Below, piece by piece: positions 10,908-22,756 of a DNA stretch of 64,000 bases (position 1 is the stretch's first letter; the number at the start of each line of letters is the position of its first letter). This DNA comes from Takifugu bimaculatus (lineage: Eukaryota > Chordata > Actinopteri > Tetraodontiformes > Tetraodontidae): assembly GCA_004026145.2 (NCBI GenBank), contig CP034991.1, forward strand, positions 11,512,110 through 11,576,109. Direction: 5' to 3'. The notes beneath the pieces are model-generated. The model saw only the letters and a program-made list of their open reading frames with translations, had not been told where the DNA came from and made no database searches. Made by a program: the position numbers and the translations under genes.

Positions 10908-12363
10908 ACTTTATTGAGCATCGTGTATAATATACATTGCATTGACACAAAATTTTAAAAAAAAGAAAAAAAGAACTCAGATCTGAACCAAACAATGGCG
11001 TTGGGGTGGATCGCCTGGACACCGTTTTCAGGGCGTATTGCTTATCGACGTTTCAAACGCACCGAATCTGTGCAAATACAGTGAACACCGGTCAGAGGAG
11101 GTCGTGGGAGGTTAGAAAACTACGTTAAACGGTGATGACGGCCGCGCCGTGAGCGTCCACGGTGGAACCGGCTCATCGTTAACACACCCCTGCAAAAGGA
11201 TGGCGAGAAGGCTGAAACAAAGAGCGGACGCAGGACCGCGCTCGTCTCCCCCGACAACGGCCAGACTGACTTAGGTTCAAGTCTCGACAAAGAATTGCTG
11301 CTGAGAGACGCCCAAGTTTCAGAAGACAACGCCAGAGAAGTGACACAATTTGTCCTGCTGGACGCCGGTTTAGACCCCAGATGGTGCCTGAAGATGGACA
11401 TGGCGCCTCCTGCTGACGGGACCCCCCCCCCCCACTGTTGAATTCCTGGAAGCAGGAATTGTGACAGAATTCCAAACCATCGTTTTTCAGGCTTCCTGAA
11501 AGCTCACTGGTGTAAATGTCACCTGCTGAAAGCCAAAGAAGCGGCAGCGGCTAATTATCTCGCTATGAACCCCCATTAACGTCTGCTCGGCTGATTGTTG
11601 GGACCCTTGAGGTTTACCGGCTGGCCGAGGTGGCAGGGCCCCGCTCCCGTTACCAAACGAGGAGACATCCAAGGCGATGGGGTGGCAGCGGTGAGGTTCT
11701 GCACCCCCGAGGGGTATTTAAGAAAGAAAGAAGTGCTATGACGAAGCCATGACCGAGTGACAACGGTGGCGCCAACAAAAGGCAGTTGTGATGTAATGAC
11801 AGCGTTGGGAAGATTTAAAAAGAAACACACACGAAGAAAAAGAGGAAAAACCTTCTATTGTTGAGACTTGCTGGGCTGACATTGATCTGGGAGGACGGGT
11901 GACGACCTGATGGAAATGACTTTTTTTTTTGTTGTTTTACACAATCTTGACCACTAAATTGCATAAGAAACCTGGTATAAAGTAGAAACTGTTCAGCAGC
12001 AGATAAAAAAGCAAGTTAATTTACAGTAGTGACATATCTTACATCATTAATTTGTTTTTCTTCAAAATAAATAACATTAAATATACAATTCCAGGTAGGA
12101 AACAGGTTAACGTCGCTGGTTGGGTTCTCAAATTGGCTCATCTTGCGGAAAACAACTGTTCACAGAAAGGTGTTTGAAGCCAACCAACATCCTTTGACTG
12201 GCAAAACAAGGGGTGCAAAAGCCTTTTGCTGAAGTTTTTCCCTCTCAAGGCATTTCCTTTAACTGGGGGGGGGGGGGGGGGGAGAACCTTCATTAGCAAC
12301 ACCTACACACCTGAATTAGACCAAACCAGTCGGTTTTCTCACCCTGGAATTTACATCCGCCTC
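10908..12363 (-). other. UBE2G1 3'UTR
   Basis: Minus-strand sequence after the UBE2G1 stop at 12364. The best polyadenylation signal in sense orientation is AATAAA (plus-strand TTTATT at about 10909-10914). This gives a 3'UTR near 1.45 kb. An 18-nt G-run lies at 12265-12282. ORFs of 60-98 codons here are not supported. Confidence 0.6.
12265..12282. repeat. G homopolymer (18 nt)
   Basis: An uninterrupted run of 18 G on the + strand, C in the UBE2G1 transcript, about 80 bp past the stop codon. Its length in the assembly should be treated as approximate. Confidence 0.9.
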
Positions 12364-14846
12364 CTAATCGAACGCCATTTCTTGACTTTTCCGTACACAG
12401 CGAGCCACCTTCCTCTTGAATTCACCGTTGGGGTCCTCCCGCCACTCTTTCTGCGGACGAGACATCCCATTATTTGGGTTAAACGTCGGCGAAAACGCTC
12501 GGTAAAAGTGTTGGAACCTGAACGGGAGGAGCAGCGAACTCACCGCGGCGTCCACGTTAGCTGGCGAGTCGCTGTTGGGGTCTGCCAGCATGGAGATAAC
12601 GCTAATCATGATTGTCTCTACTGTGTGGATGGGAAGCCAACGCTCCTCAGGCTTTTCATAGCCAAACTTATCTTCTCCGGGCTCGTGCAGAATTGAGATG
12701 CAAACGTCCCCGTTCTTCGCAACTGCGGTGAGCAGGAGCCTAAATTATACTCAAAATGCTACGATGTGATGACACACATGCAACCGAAAGCCAATTTTAC
12801 TTCATTTGTCGAGAAGAAAAGACAGGAAACGCCAAAAACGATCAAATGAACCCCCCACGTGAATCAGAGATGCAAGACGGCAGCACTCAAATGGGATATT
12901 TTTGTCAGCTGGGAGAAGTTACTAAGGAAGAATTCAAGCGCTGGATTTACCATTTGGGTGCCAGATTTCAGTGATGAACTTCATCTTCGGAGGCCTTAGA
13001 GGATAATCATAAGGGAAGGTCAGGTACGCTTTAAAAAAGCCGCCTTCACTGGAATCCCAAAAACAGGATGAGGTCAATGAAAAACACGTAGAATTACTTA
13101 GAAATGCACCGGTTTATAAAACTCTACTTACAACAGGGTGTCCTGGGGACCAATGATCACCACTTCCCATTTATAAATGTCATCGTCATCTATGAGGCCA
13201 GCTGAAAAGCCCTCCACGGGGTTCTTGTTGAGCTCTGCAATATAAACAAGGGTTTAATAAACATAACATAAAGCATCTCATTGACCCCAACAGAAACTTT
13301 TACCGGTACTCATTTTCATCTAGAAAACTGTCTGTGCAGCACATGTGTGGAAGACGTGCTTCACGCCGGCTCCAGAAGGACAACAGATCCACCACATGGA
13401 CTCTAATCCAGGCCTCACACGGACAAATCCCCGGTTTGACCACATATTTGTGAACACAGATATGTGCTTTACTGTGACTGGCTTTACCCTAAACTGATGT
13501 CCCAGTGGGTTACTGGGAACTGTGATGGAGGGTCACATTATGGGCTGGTAGAGGCTGGACACAATTCCAAAACATGTTATTTAATGTCCTACCACAGATT
13601 TCACAGATTGCCAGGTTTTAAAAATAGTGGTTTTGCTATTGTAGCTCACTCCAAACTCTGGCCGAGTATTTGGCACAGACTGGTTTGTACAGATGTACAT
13701 TTACATTTAACTCACAATTTTTTTTTAATCAAGGAGTGAAAAAAATCAAATCAATCATCAGAATCCCTGATCAGAGATCAATTTTGAGTCAAAGGTGGTA
13801 GGTGATTAAGATCCACACCTATAGAGACATTAAATAGTGAAATAAAAGCAACATAATATGTTAAAGCGGTCACAGAATGAACGACTGGTCTCCTTTACTT
13901 GTATTTTGTTGAATATGTGACGTTTCAGCCCTCAAAATAATGAATTAGACAGAAAAACAGATCCTCTGGCTTGTAACAGCTTACAGGAATAGCTTGAATA
14001 TATATTTCTAAAATGGATTTAACAAATAATGCCAGCAAAATAAAATAAAAACACAAGGATTTTGAAATAGATGTAGATGTCCAGGTGGTGAACTTGACTA
14101 GAAGTCTAGTCTAGCTAATTGTGCATCAAGGCTAATGTCGAGGTCAGCAGTTTAATAATGGTAATAAAAATACCACCATCACCACTGATAAGTATACAGC
14201 CACAATATTACAGAAACCAGGCCAATAACAAGAATGCGGGGTTTCTTTCGACTGGTTTATAAGAGAATATGCAAATTCTCGCTAAACAAACGTTGCTAGC
14301 ATTAGCACGAAGCAAGCTCAGAAACGATTGATATTGCCGATATCTGCTAGCATTTGAGTCTGTAACTTAAAATGGCTCCTTACTCAAACGTACAATAGAA
14401 CTATGAAAAGCTACATGGGCAGCCCTAGTTTGGCAACTCTAAAGTCATAACAGTATGTATGTCCCTGATTTGATTATTCCTTTGTTCCGTCTGCTAGCTA
14501 ACTACTGTCGAACCTGCTATCACACTAGCGAACGTTGCGGTCAGTGTTTATTCATAGATTAGACTTTTAGCTGCTCATTGGGCCAAATAGGTGTATGCAT
14601 TCACACTTGAGAATGGCTATTCGAAGCCTCTCGGCCATAATCTTAGCTGGGGTTATAAATTAACCCATTGTGTGGCTTGGTTATTTCCTTGCGCTGACTC
14701 GTATATGGCGTAAACACAGCTAAGCGTCGCTTAAAAAAGCCCCCGTCTGTCGCTGTTTGGACCTCTTTTATATTGGCTTTATTTGCTCACGACAATCTGT
14801 TACCTGCCAGTTGTTTTCGGAGAAGTAATGCTGATTGTTCGGTCAT
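12364..14846 (-). CDS. ube2g1: UBE2G1, ubiquitin-conjugating enzyme E2, complete
   Basis: The five coding exons are 14846-14804, 13234-13132, 13048-12951, 12722-12544 and 12450-12364 (TAG). They total 510 nt, or 169 residues, one shorter than the human protein. The translation starts MTEQSALLLRKQLAELNKN and contains the UBC fold (VEGFSAGLIDDDDIYKWEV, PLRPPKMKFITEIWHPNV). The catalytic Cys is at about residue 89 in KNGDVCISILHEPGEDK. The acidic insertion after the catalytic Cys (EPGEDKFGYEKPEERW) is typical of the UBE2G/UBE2R class. The C-terminus is CVRKSQEMAFD. Phases are consistent throughout. UBE2G1 builds Lys48-linked chains, partly with cullin-RING ligases such as CRL4. Intron 1 (13235-14803) is 1.57 kb and the rest are short. 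The human orthologue is on 17p, so this neighbourhood is not the mammalian one. Confidence 0.96.
13235..14803 (-). other. UBE2G1 intron 1
   Basis: This 1.57-kb AT-rich intron sits between the 14-codon first coding exon and exon 2. A 91-codon + strand ORF (13464-13739) has no recognised similarity. No RNA gene or element was identified. Confidence 0.6.
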
Positions 14847-15585
14847 GATACGCGGACTAAATGTTACGAAGAGCTGGAATCGGGGACAGACGCTGCGCCG
14901 CTCGGTGCGATTTTCCTCAGTGTTTTGATAGAAGCTTGTCGTTGGCTCCGGCTCTGCGCATGCGCATTTGCACAGATTTCCGTGAGTTGGGGAACGTTTT
15001 TATGGGATCTTCACAATAATAACGATCCCCCCCCCGCCCCCGTTACTCTGTGTGGCCCATTTGGATCCCACTATTATCCGACCCAATCCCATGAAAGTCC
15101 AGAGGAAACTGAAAATAAAATAGACTGCGGTCTCGGTTCAAGGATCGTATGACAGCTTTGGCATCAAGACTTTGCAAGTCTTGCGCAAAACAAATCACAA
15201 AAGGACGCAAGTTGTCTGTTGCGTTTACTGTTGGTTCTACTGTTTGAGAAAATGTTAAGGTTATTTTTATCCGGTTTGTAAACTAAATAACTTCTCAATA
15301 AACGTTTATTTTATTGTTATAACATAACGTTTCAAAACATGTTTGGCGGATTCACTATATATACATGTACATAAAATATATACATACATATATACGAACG
15401 ACAAGACATTTTTTTCTCTAAATTACGAGCTCCTGGTGCGTACGCGAAGGCAGCATAATACGGAAGGAAGGAAGGTTCCTCGGCGCCATATTTAATACAG
15501 CAGCCGCTAGCTAGCATTAGCTGTTTACGAGCCCAAACTTTCTGTTTGACAGGCTAACCCGGCCAAGGCATTCAAATTCTTTAAA
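14847..15585. promoter_or_regulatory. Divergent promoter region UBE2G1 / ANAPC7
   Basis: Only 739 bp separate the start codons of UBE2G1 (minus) and ANAPC7 (plus), so both promoters must lie here or partly in the 5' exons. It contains a perfect NRF1-type palindrome (14955-14966) and a C-rich GC-box-like word (about 15028-15042). An AT-rich stretch of TATA/TACA repeats (15356-15395) is closer to ANAPC7. No TATA box placed at a convincing distance was found. Confidence 0.6.
14955..14966. promoter_or_regulatory. NRF1 binding motif
   Basis: TGCGCATGCGCA is a perfect 12-bp palindrome identical to the NRF1 consensus. It lies about 110 bp upstream of the UBE2G1 start codon in the shared divergent promoter. 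NRF1 sites are common in housekeeping vertebrate promoters. Binding is inferred from sequence only. Confidence 0.75.
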
Positions 15586-18500
15586 ATGAATGTAATCGAT
15601 CACGTACGGGACATGGCCGCTGCTGGCCTCCATTCCAATGTACGGATATTGAGCAGTCTGCTTCTGACGATGAGTAATAATAACCCGTAAGTACTGTCAA
15701 TTTGGGCTCCGTCTATTACGTGTGTTCTTCCTTAGTGTTGCAGTGGTTCGCCTGGAACTAGCAAGCTCAATCTAGGTGGCAAATTACACTTCGTTAATTA
15801 AATCCATGCAAAGACACTAGTTCGAGCATTAGTTTTAGGTTTTCTATGTCACAAATGAAGATATTGAACGCGGAAAAGGGCCTACGTGCAATGTACATCC
15901 AGGAAGTAGCCGCATGCAAGTCTCTTCTAGTTAGCCCGAATTGTTGTGAGTTTTATCACATTGAAAGTTGCTTTTTCCCTGCAACGTGTGCACACCGCAG
16001 TCCGGATGCATTGAAACAGATGATGTGCAACCAATATATATGTTTTTAACGCTTCCTTTGTTGTGATATAGCTAAACATTGCGACCGGAATGGGAGCCAT
16101 GATTTGATTGGGATCGCTGTTTCCCTTCCAGTGTTGTGGCTCTGATGTCAACTCTTTTACGGCTCCTTCTCACTTGAGGTCATCATTTGGAGACGTTTAA
16201 TAACCATTCCCATTTCTGCTGCCTGGTCTTTTGTTTTGCAGAGAGCTGTTCTCACCAGCACAGAAGTATCAGTTGTTGGTTTATCACGCCGATGCTATTT
16301 TCCATGATAAAGAATACCGCAATGCTGCATGTAAATACAGCATGGCACTGCAACAGAAGAAGGTCCTGGGCAAAACATCCAAAGTTCGAACCTCTACCAG
16401 CGGAGCTGCGGCCAACATGCAAGCACAGGTGGGTTAGACAGGAGCGTGGAGCGGGCAGGTCTGATGTTTATTGTCTTGTGCACATTTTCAATGCAAATAT
16501 AAGCCAAAACAAAGCCATTTTTGCATGTGTTGACTTAAAAGGTTGAATCTAAAATGTAGTAGCTTGGTTTCTGTGAATGGGAATATTGGGGAAACCAAAC
16601 TTGGACCAATTTGTTGTCTTTCAGAGTTTGCCATCTGAAATCGAGGTCAAGTATAAGATAGCGGAGTGCTACACTATTTTAAAACTAGACAAAGATGCCA
16701 TTGCAGTCCTTGAAGGGATTCCATCCAGACAGAGGACGCCAAAGGTGAAGTCCCACCCCTGCTGTTTTCCACTGAAATATCAGTCCTTTTTTTTTTTACA
16801 GGCTTGTCTTAAAGTGAATGTTTCTTGTTCCCTAAGATCAACATGATGCTGGCCAATCTGTATAAGAAGGCTGGTCAGGAACGTTCTGCTGTGACAAGCT
16901 ACAAAGAGGTTCTGAGGCAGTGCCCTCTCGCCCTGGATGCAATCATTGGTAAACATGTCCCGACAAACTTAGTCCTAACACACATTTGGCTCATACCTGT
17001 AGGTTCTAACGCATCTATACATGCTACTCAAACCGTTCTACCTAATCCTGTGATTTGGTTCTTTCCTTTTAGGTCTTCTCTCGCTCTCAGTCAAAGGAGC
17101 TGAAGTGGCTTCCATGACGATGGATGTGATCCAGAGTATCCCCAACCTGGACTGGCTTTCTGTTTGGGTCAAAGCGTATGCCTTCATTCATGCTGGAGAC
17201 AATCAGAGAGCTATCAACACCATTTGGTGAGCAGGCGGCGCCATTTTATGCAAAACACTCCGCCCATATGTCTTCATCCTCAATTCTCTTCCTCAGCTCT
17301 CTCGAAAAGAAGTCTTTGTTACGAGATAACGTGGACCTCCTGGTGAGCCTTGCCGACGTCTACTTCAGGGCGAGTGATACTAAGAACGCGATCCTCAAGT
17401 TTGAACAAGCCCAGATGCTGGACCCGTACCTCATTAAAGGTGCTGTCTTTATCTCTAGACTTGTAGTTCCAGTAGATGTGAGCACCACTTGAACAGTAAC
17501 GAGAACAGTTTGAACTCCAGTTGAGCTTTCAGTTCTGACATTTCCACCCTAGGAATGGATGTGTATGGATACTTGATGGCACGTGAAGGACACCTGGAGG
17601 ATGTGGAAGTCCTGGGTGGAAGATTATTTAATATATCAGACCAGCATGCAGAACCGTGGGTCATCTCTGGGTGAGGCGACACAGCTATGGATAGATAATA
17701 AATACAATTTTAAACTTGGGGGGGAAAATGGTACCGACATGGAACATTAAAATTAAGAGTATATGCAGACACGGAAAACTCTGATCATATAAGAGGGATA
17801 AAACACCGTATAAAATCCGGCAGCTGTGTCGACAGTGTTGTGCAAAATGTGTGTAACATACAGCTTGTGCAACAAGCAGCTTGTGCACCCTTGAGGAGTC
17901 TATCCCCATGTCCCACAGCATATTATGTGACCCTAATATGTGAATGGTGTATGTTAGTGATTTGAATGTGTGTCATCCAGATCCCTTTTTAGCTTTTTGT
18001 GAGCTGATGAATCTGCTTGTGTGGGTCAGTTGCCACAGCTTCTACAGTAAGCGATACTCCAGGGCCTTGTACCTGGGAGCCAAGGCCATCCAGCTGAACA
18101 GCAACAGTGTGCAGGCGCTGCTCCTGAAGGGTGCAGCCCTGAGGAACATGGGCCGTGTTCAAGAAGCCATCATCCACTTCAGAGAGGCCATGCGCCTGGC
18201 ACCCTGCCGACTCGACTGCTATGAAGGTCAGTGAAGCTTTCCCTCATCCTTCGGTCCTGATTTTTCCAAAACGGACTTCCATTTACCAGCTGTTCCCGGC
18301 AGGCCTGATTGACTGTTACCTGGCCTCCAATGGGATTAGAGAAGCTATGGGAATGGCCAACAACATCTATAAGACTCTCGGGGCCAACGCGCAGACTCTG
18401 ACCATCCTCGCCACGGTGTGTCTGGAGGACCCAGTGACGCAGGAGAAGGCCAAAACCCTGCTGGACAAAGCCCTGGCCCAGAGACCCGACTACACCAAAG

Positions 18501-19048
18501 CCGTGGTCAAGATGGCCGAACTGCTCAGTATGTACACGTTAAATATGCCCTCGTGCTGCCCTCCATGGACTCACACACACACACACACACACACACTAGA
18601 ACCGTTCTGTTTCTCATGAAGGTCGGGAACAGAAATACGAAGAAGGGATCACGCTCCTGCGTAGCGCACTGGCCGACCAGAGTGACTGTGTCCTGCACAG
18701 GATGCTGGGAGATTTCTTGGTGGCCATCAACGATTACCAGGAAGCCATGGACCAGTACAGCATCGCACTGAGGTGAGGGCTCAGCTCCCTGATGTAGCCT
18801 CGACAAGAAACGGTTGAAACGTGACGATGAGTGTGTGTTGTCCTCCCAAAAGCCTGGATCCCAATGACCAGAAGTCTTTAGAGGGAATGCAGAAGATGGA
18901 GAAGGAAGAGAGTCCCACGGACGCCACGGTGGAGCTGGATGGGGACGACATGGAGGGCAGCGGGGAGGACGGGGATCTGGAGGGCAGCGACAGCGAAGCG
19001 GCGCAGTGGGCCGACCAGGAGCAGTGGTTCGGAATCCCCAGCCATTGA
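15586..19048 (+). CDS. anapc7: ANAPC7 (APC7), anaphase-promoting complex TPR subunit, complete
   Basis: There are eleven coding exons: 15586-15686, 16242-16428, 16625-16744, 16837-16948, 17073-17226, 17297-17439, 17553-17670, 18030-18226, 18303-18527, 18622-18772 and 18853-19048 (TGA). Together they give 1704 nt, 567 residues, in one consistent frame, matching the usual length of about 565. The start reads MNVIDHVRDMAAAGLHSNV as in vertebrate APC7. The middle and C-terminal parts carry the tetratricopeptide array, for example YSRALYLGAKAIQLNSNSV and SIALSLDPNDQKSLEGMQK. The end is acidic (DDMEGSGEDGDLEGSDSE) followed by QWADQEQWFG. APC7 is a TPR scaffold subunit of the APC/C ubiquitin ligase, and coexistence with an E2 gene across a shared promoter may be coincidence. 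Several introns are 70-113 bp. The 94-bp intron 9 is largely a CA microsatellite. Confidence 0.97.
15687..16241 (+). other. ANAPC7 intron 1
   Basis: A 555-bp intron (GTAAGT ... tttgcag). No further gene or element was recognised. Confidence 0.75.
18572..18596. repeat. (CA)n microsatellite
   Basis: A perfect CA run occupies about a quarter of the 94-bp ANAPC7 intron 9. Confidence 0.93.
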
Positions 19049-19559
19049 GGGACACTTGAATGGATTTCTTACAAGCCACAGACTTTCAAAGCAGAACGCT
19101 GGTGGGTTGTTTTTGTTTTTGTTTTTTTACCTACGTTCTGTTAAACCTGCCGACAGACGGGGCGGCGCCGTCACGCAGCGGTCCGGGCTTCCTGTCCACA
19201 GGTGACCCGAAGAAGTGCGTCACTGTTTCAGAAAGTGCCAAGTAAAACTACATTCTCACAAATCGAGCGTCATGTTTAAAAGTTTCTCTGGTGGCTTCAG
19301 TTGATGCAATTAAGTTGTTTACTGGGAGATGTGGTCTGCAGTAGCTGGTGTGAAGGGGTCGTCCTCAGCGTGACTCGCTGCACATCTGCATGTCCGACGT
19401 GACGTGACGTGCAAACTCTGACATTTCTGCTGCTCTTTAAATACCTTCTTACTTTTAATATGAGAATGTGTTCTGTAATATACCTGTATTTTATTGAGTT
19501 TGCCTTTTTTTTTTGTTGACCTGACTTGCTTACTTTGTACATATTTTAAAGCTAATAAA
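19049..19559 (+). other. ANAPC7 3'UTR
   Basis: Sequence after the ANAPC7 stop, ending at the AATAAA hexamer 19554-19559. T-rich runs are present. There is no additional gene. Confidence 0.7.
19554..19559 (+). terminator. Polyadenylation signal for ANAPC7
   Basis: AATAAA about 510 bp after the stop codon, the only canonical sense-strand hexamer close to the gene end. Confidence 0.7.
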
Positions 19560-19683
19560 GTGAACACTCTCAAAAACAATTTCTTAAAATCCCAACAACG
19601 ATAATTTCTACTGAATGATGCCAATGAACACTGTAGGAAGTTCAAAATCTCAAAACGTCGCATTTGGGAAGACGAGGGCGGGT

Positions 19684-19697
19684 GCGCCATCTAGTGG
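19684..19697 (+). promoter_or_regulatory. CTCF-type motif 1
   Basis: GCGCCATCTAGTGG matches the reverse form of the vertebrate CTCF core (SYGCCMYCTRGTGG) at every position. It lies between the convergent 3' ends of ANAPC7 and ATP2A2. Confidence 0.65.
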
Positions 19698-19781
19698 TGA
19701 GAACCACGCAGACCTACGGTGGCTGCTAGGGATCAGATTTGCTACCCGCGTTTTCCGTATAGCCAATTCCGTATGCTCGAA

Positions 19782-19795
19782 GCGCCACCTAGTGG
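19782..19795 (+). promoter_or_regulatory. CTCF-type motif 2
   Basis: GCGCCACCTAGTGG is again a full match to the CTCF core, in the same orientation as motif 1 and 98 bp away. Occupancy is not shown by sequence. Confidence 0.65.
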
Positions 19796-19987
19796 CCAAG
19801 TGTGATACCTACAGCTTAAACATGCTCCGGATCTGTCCCATCTTACTTTTAGTTTTATACAGACATGAATTTAATTTAAAGAATCTCTCAGCTTTATATA
19901 TCACGATCATCCGTTTCCAGCTCCAACAGTCACCATAGTCAATCGTCGCCAACACATTACCACCGATTAATTTCTTCACATGACAGT

Positions 19988-19993
19988 TTTATT
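19988..19993 (-). terminator. Candidate distal polyadenylation signal for ATP2A2
   Basis: Minus-strand AATAAA (TTTATT on +). A second candidate is at 20461-20466. Either could end the transcript that uses the distal 2a-type exon at 20648-20661. Confidence 0.4.
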
Positions 19994-20490
19994 TACCTGA
20001 AACCAAAGTCCATGTGATACATCGTACAGTCGTCTCTGAAAATACAGTAAAGCATCTTGACAGTGTCCAGGAGGGACTTCCCGCTCTTCTCAGATCCATC
20101 ATCGCTGCACGTTTGCCTTTGTAAAATCCGCTCCAAACATGCTGCACATTTTAGTGCAAACAAAAAAAGAAAACAAAAATCTGTTTGGTTTAAATATCCC
20201 AAAAGAATTTCCTTAGGAAAGAAACTGTATTTTAAGCTTATTTAACATTTGTAATATTTATCAATACTATACACCGTCTTTTACACAATTCTAGTAGAAC
20301 AGAAGGCGGCCTCAGCAGACATGCACCATAAAAATTTACAATTTACTGTACATGGTACTAAGATCATCTTCTAAAATGGGCTTGAGCTGAATCTTGGCCT
20401 AAGGCTCTTCATGCAGGATGGAACAACGGATGAGGTGCGATTAGCTAGGATGTCAGACACTTTATTTATAGCTGTTCTTGGGAGGGATCA

Positions 20491-20513
20491 TAATAATAAT
20501 AATAATAATAATA
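20491..20513. repeat. (TAA)n microsatellite
   Basis: About seven or eight copies of a TAA trinucleotide in the distal ATP2A2 3' region. Confidence 0.92.
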
Positions 20514-20647
20514 CGAACTTTAAGAGCATCTTTCTCCATTTTACTTAACATGCAGCTGTTGTAAGATGTGCTGCCCCAAAAACACACATGCACAACACAA
20601 AACAAAACCAAAGTTTTCTGCACCGGTTTTTAAGAGCAGAGCTGGGC

Positions 20648-20661
20648 TTACTTGGCCTTCG
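20648..20661 (-). CDS. atp2a2: Candidate SERCA2a-type alternative terminal mini-exon of ATP2A2
   Basis: On the minus strand a long pyrimidine tract (cttgtttcctttccag) is followed by CGAAGGCCAAGTAA. If spliced to the internal donor at 22903/22902 (TTCG|GTAAAC), the phase is correct: the last G plus CG gives Ala, then Lys-Ala-Lys-stop. The resulting protein would be 992 residues, close to the 997 of human SERCA2a, which is made by the same arrangement (internal donor in the last 2b exon, distal short exon). The intron would be 2241 bp. This is a prediction. The tail AKAK is not one I can match from memory. Confidence 0.55.
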
Positions 20662-22756
20662 CTGGAAAGGAAACAAGAGAGGAAGAATCAAATCAGTGGA
20701 CGTCTGAGCAGCAAATAATTTAAAATCATGAGTACTTGTATTTTTGTTTTTTACAAACACATTTAGGCCATGCTATGAGCAAGCAGATGATTAGCCGAGA
20801 GGACAATACAGTTTTTTTTTTTGTTGAAAAGGAAAGCAATAACACCTTATCATTAAACAGCGTGGGGACAGTTAAAAGGTCTGCTGGTTACCAGAAACAT
20901 GCTGCTATCCTACACTCATAATCAACCAGCACCAGTGACGCTGTACCACTTAAAAAAAAGAAAAGAAAGAAAAATCTATTTCTGTTCATGTACTACGGCA
21001 CTTGGTGACACTTGAGGCACCCCCCCCCCCCCCCCCCAAAAACAAACCCTTAAAACTTTTCTGCAGTTTTGTACCATTTAAATTAGAGCATCAAAAAGGT
21101 AACATTTTCTATGAAGCCCGCAAGGTTTTTAAGTTTTATTTTTATAAAGGTGGACGAGTTCTCCTAAAAACTGAATCCTCTTGGTTTCCCCCTGGTGGCC
21201 GACCGCAGTAAAAACACCCATCCCACAATTAAAAAGAAAAAAGAAAATCCAATTCTTAGGTAGCTGTTATCCAAAAACATTCAAATGATCCGTTAAGTTT
21301 GAATAAGTTATTTGATTAAATTAGTCGAATAGCTAACAGGTTAACGGGCCACGGCACACCAGCAACCCTGAATTTATCCATCTTTGTCACATTAGTGGCG
21401 CCGATAACGATGATTGAACAGCTATCCAGCTGCATGTCAATGTCCACGATGTGCCCTATAGCAACGGACTTCAAAGAGAGCGTTACAAAAAACTGCTAGT
21501 CCTATCAAAACGCCGCCGTCCATCGAGCGTGAGCTGTGAGATGGAGCAGAGCCGCGCGTGCAACAGTGTACACAGGATGCATTTCTTCATGCACAGAAAC
21601 GTGTACTCACTCTGGAGATAAACGGGTGGGGGGTGGGGGGGCGTTGGAGGAAAACAAACGTTAGCATGTAAAGTTAGGGAAAAATAAACCACTCAAACTG
21701 GCCTGGATTATTAGAGCAGGCATGCAGTAAAGGATTAAACCCACATAAGCTAGGCTAAATGTATGGAACATTAACTTAAAAAAACAAAAACAACAAAACT
21801 ATAGAGTTTCTAGTTTGTGTGCTATGTACAGATATACAAACTCTTCCACAGATCAGGCGTTTATGTTGTGCTCAGTTGATAAGACTAACAGCTTCTTGGT
21901 GCCTTTTTTTTACATGTTCAAGTACAGTATGTGCACATTATACATACATCAGAAAGTAGACTGAAAATTAAGACTTAAAGAGGAAGAAAAGTAAAAAAAA
22001 AAAAAAAGATAAATGTGTTTTCTTCAAGTAAACAAATTTAACAAACTTCATTAAAAAAAAAAAAAGGAAAAGAATCAATCGCTCAGAATCAAACTGGTAA
22101 CATGGTCACCCAGAAATTATAAGTAGGGGGGGGAAAATAATGTATAAAAAAGTGTGTCTGAGTGCTTTGACCCTGTGGCTCAAAGCGGAGCTAACCTCAA
22201 CCTCTGAACTGGTAAAATGAAATGGTAAAGACGGACGTGTGATTACGGTCGCGCTAACAGCATTGAGGTAGCTGTGCTCTGCCGACTGCAGAAAACAAAC
22301 AGAATGGAGCTCAAACACACACGGGAGCATTTTCCCAAAACTTCCCCATTTCTGGTAGTTTACTCTGACGTCTGATGACCAGCATTCTGCCCCTCCCCCC
22401 GGAACAAAAACAAACAAACAAAACCCTACAAAATATTAATCATTATAAAATAGTGTAAATTCTCTGTACAGCTCACGGCGCCTCAAACTGCTCAAAACAG
22501 GGAATCACAAGGGGGGGAAAGCATGGTAATTCTATAAAACACAAAGATGATGTCAGTCAAAGTCATTAAAATATGACTAAAACACCCAGGCCCACGCCCA
22601 AATATATTTACCCTAAATACAAAAACATCCGACGGCAGGCCGCCAGAGGAGGGTGCGAGTGTTGTCTGCGAACTGCTCCGAGATAAAGTAACTGTGTTAG
22701 ATGTGTTAATGTCCACTTCACACTGGTGCATGGGGGGGGGAGTGCGCTGGAGTCAG
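20662..22756 (-). other. ATP2A2 2b-type 3'UTR / optional intron
   Basis: Minus-strand sequence after the 2b stop at 22757. It would be 3'UTR for the 2b form and intron for the 2a form. It holds many low-complexity runs: C-run 21020-21037, A-runs near 21990-22003 and 22050-22064, and a G-run near 22733. ORFs up to 103 codons are not supported. A CTCF-like word (CCCCTGGTGGCC) lies near 21190. Confidence 0.55.
21020..21037. repeat. C homopolymer (18 nt)
   Basis: An uninterrupted C run in the ATP2A2 3' region. It is the mirror case of the 18-nt G run at 12265-12282. Confidence 0.9.

Noticed and set aside
15356..15395. TATA-like AT-rich stretch as an ANAPC7 TATA box
   Set aside because: It is a TATA/TACA simple-sequence tract about 200 bp from the start codon. 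Nothing else indicates a focused promoter, and the locus looks like an NRF1-type divergent promoter.
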